The notes beneath the pieces are model-generated. The model was given only the letters and a program-made list of their open reading frames with translations, was not told the DNA's origin and searched no databases. A program made the position numbers and the translations under genes. From Streptosporangiaceae bacterium (GTDB lineage Bacteria > Actinomycetota > Actinomycetes > Streptosporangiales > Streptosporangiaceae), in NCBI GenBank assembly GCA_019245115.1, contig JAFARZ010000401.1:1-34807 (forward strand): 34,807 bases of DNA, written 5' to 3'. The number at the start of each line of letters is the position of its first letter. Within the stretch, counting starts at the first letter, position 1. This document shows, one piece after another, positions 31,483 to 34,807 of the stretch.

Positions 31483-33033
31483 ATGCTTAACCGAAGGCGA
31501 TGGCTCGCGCCCGCACGGGTGGCGGTATCGGTGGTCGCGGCGGCGACCATCCTCGGCGGCGGGACCGCGCTAGCCGCCGGTCACGGCACCGTGCAAGGCA
31601 TATCGCACAGGACGCCCGGTGGTGTTCCGGTACCCGAGATCATCGGCCCGGTTCCCGAGACGGCCAGTTCGTATCCGTTCGGCCGCCCGCCGTTCAGCCT
31701 GGCCGCCTACGGCTACGAAGAGCAGGAGTTCTTCGTGAAGGGCGCCGCGAACGTCTACGACTACGATTCGTCCGGGAACGTGGTGATCCGGTACCGGGAT
31801 GTGCCGTACGAGACGCGCATCGTCGTATACCGCCCGGTAGACCCGGCACGGTTCAGCGGTACGGTGCTGACCGAGATCTTGAACATGACCAACAACTACG
31901 ACTTCCCGGTCATCTGGGCGGCCACGCACAACGAGATCATGGCCGACAGCGACGTGTACGTCGGCGTCACCAGTTCCCCCAACGCCATCGCGGCGCTGCA
32001 GAAGTTCGACCCCGTCCGCTACCGGGACCTGTCGATGGCGGCGCCAGCCGGTGATGCCTGCGCTTCACCGGGCCTCAACTCAACGGCGGCCACGGAAGGG
32101 GGCCTGGTCTGGGACATGCTCAGCCAGGTCGGCGCGGCGTTCGCCAGCCACGGCCGGGATAACCCGCTAGGCGGCATCCACCGCCCGGTGCGGGATTACC
32201 TGTCCGGATACTCGCAGTCGGGCGGATACCTGCTGCGCTACCTGAACGTGATCAACCCGGTCGCGCACGTTTACGACGGGTTCCTGCTCGGCTCCGGGGT
32301 CGGCGCACCCGAGCTGGGCAAATGCGGCCGGGTGATACCGCAGGATTCGCCGCTCAACGTTGTCCGGCCGACTCCGCAGCCGGTGCTCACCGTCAACTCG
32401 CAAACGGATTTCCGCGGTTTCGGCGCCGGGACCGACGCGGTGCTGCCGCGTCCGGATTCCGATACCCCGGCCGACAAGTACCGGCTCTGGCAGGTCCCCG
32501 GGAGCAGCCACAACTGGAACTACCTCAACTGGTTCCACCCCTCTCCCGCCGACCTCGCGAAGATCGGCGGTGCGATCCCCGCCTACAACTGCGACATCAC
32601 CCCCGGCCTGAGCGGCAACTTCCCGCAGCAGTACCCGCTGGACAGCGCCCTCGCCGACCTGGATACCTGGGCACGGCAGGGAGTCGCCCCGCCCTCGGCG
32701 TCCCGGATCGAGATCGACGCGCAGGGCAACACGGTGCTCGACCACTACGGCAACGCCGTCGGCGGGATGCGGACCCCATTCGTCGACGTCCCAGTCGCGA
32801 CCTATTACCCGAGCAGCACCTCAGATAACCCTGCGGCAGCCTTCGGCTGCCGCCTGTACGGCCATGTCGTCCCGCTACCGGCCGCGACGCTGAGCCAGCT
32901 CTACCCGAATCACATCACATATGTCACGGACGTATACAACGACACCGAGAAGCTCGTCACCGAGCGGTTCCTGACCCGCACCGATGCCACGGTGATCGAA
33001 GACGCCGCCAACCTCGCGAGCATCCCCGGCTAG
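31483..33033 (+). CDS. Secreted alpha/beta hydrolase domain protein, copy 2
   Basis: A 516-residue paralogue of the preceding gene, alignable along its whole length (EEQEFFVKGAANVYDYDSSG; FSGTVLTEILNMTNNYD; elbow GYSQSG with Ser244; VPGSSHNWNY; shared IDAQGNTVLDHYGNA). It has its own signal peptide (VAVSVVAAATILGGGTALA) and a strong GGAGGAG site before the ATG. Divergence is substantial, so the duplication is old and the two may differ in specificity. It is co-transcribed with copy 1, and therefore presumably under the operator at 29849. Confidence 0.85.
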   Translation: MLNRRRWLAPARVAVSVVAAATILGGGTALAAGHGTVQGISHRTPGGVPVPEIIGPVPETASSYPFGRPPFSLAAYGYEEQEFFVKGAANVYDYDSSGNVVIRYRDVPYETRIVVYRPVDPARFSGTVLTEILNMTNNYDFPVIWAATHNEIMADSDVYVGVTSSPNAIAALQKFDPVRYRDLSMAAPAGDACASPGLNSTAATEGGLVWDMLSQVGAAFASHGRDNPLGGIHRPVRDYLSGYSQSGGYLLRYLNVINPVAHVYDGFLLGSGVGAPELGKCGRVIPQDSPLNVVRPTPQPVLTVNSQTDFRGFGAGTDAVLPRPDSDTPADKYRLWQVPGSSHNWNYLNWFHPSPADLAKIGGAIPAYNCDITPGLSGNFPQQYPLDSALADLDTWARQGVAPPSASRIEIDAQGNTVLDHYGNAVGGMRTPFVDVPVATYYPSSTSDNPAAAFGCRLYGHVVPLPAATLSQLYPNHITYVTDVYNDTEKLVTERFLTRTDATVIEDAANLASIPG

Positions 33034-33041
33034 TTCGGCAG

Positions 33042-33062
33042 CTATCCGCTATCCGCTATCCG
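33042..33062. repeat. Heptanucleotide tandem repeat
   Basis: CTATCCG is repeated three times directly, 9 bp after the stop codon of the second hydrolase. Confidence 0.9.
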
Positions 33063-33268
33063 CGTTTCAGCTCCGCGGGAGTATGCAGGACATATCCCGG
33101 CCTGGTGAGCAGGTTGCTAGCGACTACCTCAGGAGCGGGTCCGCATCCAATTCGACCGCGGCAACGAGCGGGCCGACGGCTAGGAGCAGCATTCCCAGCC
33201 GCTGGCCCGCAGCCTTCTGCCGCCGGAGCTCGGTGTAGCTGCGGCGCTGCCGTCCATACACTGGCCTG

Positions 33269-33445
33269 ATGGCGGAGATCAGCACTGCGCGGCTGGTCAT
33301 GCGCGGCTGGCGGGAGCCTGATCTTGCCCCGTGGGCGGCGATGAACGCCGATCCGGAGGTCCGCCGCTATCTCGGCCCGCTGCTGACCTACGAGCATGCC
33401 TCGCCACCTCCGTGCCCATCGAGGGAGCCGCGCGGGCGGTGCTAG
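33269..33445 (+). pseudogene. Truncated GNAT (RimJ/RimL-type) acetyltransferase
   Basis: A 58-codon frame opens with a convincing GNAT start (STARLVMRGWREPDLAPWAAMNADPE, then VRRYLGPLLTYE). After about 43 residues homology ends in a Pro/Arg-rich run and a TAG. The acetyl-CoA-binding part is absent, so a deletion has removed most of the gene. Its end overlaps the 3' end of the convergent DUF4232 gene, which probably marks the deletion junction. The 235 bp before it (33034-33268) hold only the heptamer repeat and no convincing gene. Confidence 0.65.
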
Positions 33446-34044
33446 CCGTTGCCGGCGCTGCCGCCCACGCCGGGCTGGATGGCGCCGACGCTCAGGTAGA
33501 TCGGTCCGGGGTGGGTGCAAACCTGGAAGTCGAACAGGGCATCGGTGGCGGTCCGCTCGTCCGGCGGATAGACGCGCAGCTCGGACGAGGTGCTCACGCC
33601 GTGGCATCCCGGCGAGTTGAAGATAACCGCGTCGTGGTAGGCCAGCATCGCGTGGGCGGTCGCGCCCGGGTTGAGGATGACCGTGCGCGCAGGCCCGGGC
33701 GGGGTAAAAGACTCCCAGCGGGCGGGGCTGCCAAGTTGCTTCCCGTCGCGGTCAAGCGCGGAGACTCCGGGGAAGCCGTGCAGGTAGCAGGCGTGCCCGC
33801 TGAAGTTGGTGAACTCAAGCGGGTAATAGATGGTCCCGGCAGCTCCGTCGCCCTGGCTGGCGGCGACCCAGACGCCCAGGCCCAGACCGCTGGGATCGGC
33901 GGTACACCGCGGGATCGCGGTCGCGGCGCGGGCGGGCGGCGACGAGGTGGCCGCGAACGCGACCGAGCTCGCGCCAAGTCCCGCGACGGCGACGGCAGCT
34001 GCGCCCGCAAGGACCTTGCGGGCAGCGGCGGGCGAGAATCTCAT
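33442..34044 (-). CDS. Secreted DUF4232 domain protein
   Basis: A 200-residue protein with a signal peptide (RKVLAGAAAVAVAGLGASSVAFA) and a DUF4232-like domain: PRCTADPSGLGLGV, YYPLEFTNFSGHACYLHGFPGVSALDRDGKQLG, VILNPGATAHAMLAYHD. Three or four Cys fit extracellular disulphides. This domain is widespread in actinobacterial secreted and lipo-proteins and has no assigned activity. The start at 34044 is chosen because AAGGG lies 9 nt upstream; the ATG at 34053 directly abuts that site. Confidence 0.85.
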   Translation of the reverse strand: MRFSPAAARKVLAGAAAVAVAGLGASSVAFAATSSPPARAATAIPRCTADPSGLGLGVWVAASQGDGAAGTIYYPLEFTNFSGHACYLHGFPGVSALDRDGKQLGSPARWESFTPPGPARTVILNPGATAHAMLAYHDAVIFNSPGCHGVSTSSELRVYPPDERTATDALFDFQVCTHPGPIYLSVGAIQPGVGGSAGNG

Positions 34045-34500
34045 GGCAATCATCCCTTAACGGCACGGATCCGCCGATTGCGGGATGATCCTTATGCCCC
34101 TTAAGACTCAGATGCCCGGTGTCTGGTTAGGCTCGCATTCATATACGGTCGATGGCCCGCAAGCGCCATCTGGCGGCGCCAATGAGCGTGGCGGTGGCCG
34201 ACCCGGGACAAGCACCACCGCCGTTCGGTCGAAATTCTTTTCTTCATACCGAACGACGGTGGTGACTCGCCAGGTCTACGGGCATTGCCGGGGAGGGCCA
34301 CCGGGGACTATCATGCGGCCGCCTCGCGGGTGCCATCATGGGCCACCCAGATGCCGGTAACAGCGGCCAGGTGCCGAAGTCAGGCCGGTGGCTTGGCATG
34401 CTGATCTGAGAGTTCTGTCGGCCTGGACCCGGTGCCCGTCCCGGCGTCGAAGTGGCCGACCGCATCAGATGCCTGTGCGACGAGGCCGGCCATGCCCATC
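34045..34500. other. 456-bp gap between the DUF4232 gene and the TetR gene
   Basis: No convincing gene is visible. The only clear structure is the long inverted repeat at 34213-34264. A 39-codon frame at 34380-34499 (minus) directly follows the TetR stop but lacks a ribosome site. Confidence 0.5.
34213..34264. repeat. Long inverted repeat (17-bp arms, 18-bp AT-rich centre)
   Basis: Arms CACCACCGCCGTTCGGT (34213-34229) and ACCGAACGACGGTGGTG (34248-34264) pair at 16 of 17 positions; the odd pair can form G-U in RNA. The centre is AT-rich, and no U-tract follows on either strand. Confidence 0.85.
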
Positions 34501-34807
34501 TCAGCGGTGGCGCGGGCGAGGCAGCAAGGCGAACGCGCTCTCCGCAATCGAGGTCAGGCGGGCGGGACTGTTGCCGCACGCGCCTGCGACATCGATCCCG
34601 CGGATGATGGTCCACAGAAGGTGCGCAAGGTCGTCGGGATCCGCGTCGGGGTCGATGTCGCCGTTGCGCTGCGCCGCTCGCACACACTCGGCCACCGCCG
34701 TCACGACCACCGAGAAGCAGTCGTTGGCCAGGCGTTCCACCTCGGGGTCGGAGGCGCCGACCTCCAGGGCCATCTTGGCGGCGAAGCAGGCCGCCGCCGC
34801 CCGGTCA
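34501..34807 (-). CDS. TetR-family regulator, C-terminal part (5' partial)
   Basis: The frame is open to the window end and ends in TGA at 34501-34503, giving about 101 residues. The visible part is a helical TetR ligand-binding domain: CFAAKMALEVGASDPEVERLAND, CVRAAQRNGDIDPDADPDDLAHLLWTIIRGIDVAG. The helix-turn-helix lies beyond the window, and the ATG at 34773 is internal. Its target is unknown; it is one candidate for binding the palindromic operators in this window, with no direct evidence. Confidence 0.8.
   Translation of the reverse strand, partial: DRAAAACFAAKMALEVGASDPEVERLANDCFSVVVTAVAECVRAAQRNGDIDPDADPDDLAHLLWTIIRGIDVAGACGNSPARLTSIAESAFALLPRPRHR

Noticed and set aside
33124-33261. 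45-codon minus-strand frame starting at GTG with a hydrophobic segment (LGMLLLAVGPLVAAVELDADPLLR)
   Set aside because: It looks protein-like at the end, but there is no ribosome site and the start lies almost against the divergent GNAT remnant. It may be the C-terminal scrap of a lost gene.
34380-34499. 39-codon minus-strand frame starting 1 nt after the TetR stop
   Set aside because: The spacing suggests coupling, but no ribosome site or recognisable motif is present.

Overview
The window is high-GC DNA (roughly 70%) with GTG starts, many 4-bp ATGA/GTGA overlaps, Tat and lipoprotein signals, and regulators of LuxR, SARP, TetR and XRE-cupin type. This points to a filamentous-type actinobacterium (Actinomycetota). 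The sequence alone does not fix the genus. No rRNA, tRNA, CRISPR array or intact transposase was seen.

Layout. (1) 1-6278, + strand: a 5'-truncated thiamine-diphosphate enzyme followed without gaps by a complete branched-chain-amino-acid-type (Liv) ABC importer: lipoprotein, LivH, a LivM-LivG fusion whose linker is built from tandem duplications, and LivF. (2) 6279-7040: decayed remains of a SARP/AfsR-type regulator. 7041-7733 is an orphan LuxR-type regulator with a degenerate receiver domain. (3) 7825-15327, - strand: a tightly coupled operon. Read 5' to 3' it is a ThuA-like secreted protein, a KstD-like flavoprotein, a 35-residue candidate RiPP precursor ending in a CSCKC/Gly-Ala-Ser-rich core, a stem-loop, a radical SAM/SPASM maturase, a PqqD-like recognition protein, an ER/archaeal-type (Ser-His-Asp) signal-peptidase-like protein, and an ABC-2 exporter pair. 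This is the best candidate for an undescribed system. (4) 15500-17644, + strand, divergent from that operon: a Tat-exported quinoprotein dehydrogenase with a C-terminal cupredoxin fold that has lost its copper ligands. (5) 17843-27236, - strand: a catabolic/import operon with a cupin, an RbsC-like permease, a sugar-type binding lipoprotein, an RbsA-RbsC fusion, three consecutive zinc-type alcohol dehydrogenases and an LLM flavin oxidoreductase. (6) 27428-29688: an XRE-cupin regulator divergent from an M24 (creatinase/DddP-like) protein that may be translated from a leaderless mRNA. (7) 29935-33033: two tandem paralogous secreted alpha/beta hydrolases. (8) 33034-34807: a GNAT remnant, a secreted DUF4232 protein, a strong inverted repeat, and a TetR regulator cut by the window end.

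How the parts may work together. A palindromic motif, GGnTCAATtGnTCC followed by CTAG(c/a)GG, occurs in the divergent promoter region of the ThuA/RiPP operon and the quinoprotein gene. It occurs again upstream of the tandem hydrolases 14 kb away, so these three units probably form one regulon of secreted or oxidative functions. The RiPP genes read as precursor, recognition, modification, leader removal and export. The 17.8-27.2 kb operon reads as import of a sugar or polyol-like compound followed by serial oxidation. Functions are inferred from motifs and gene order; no searches were run.
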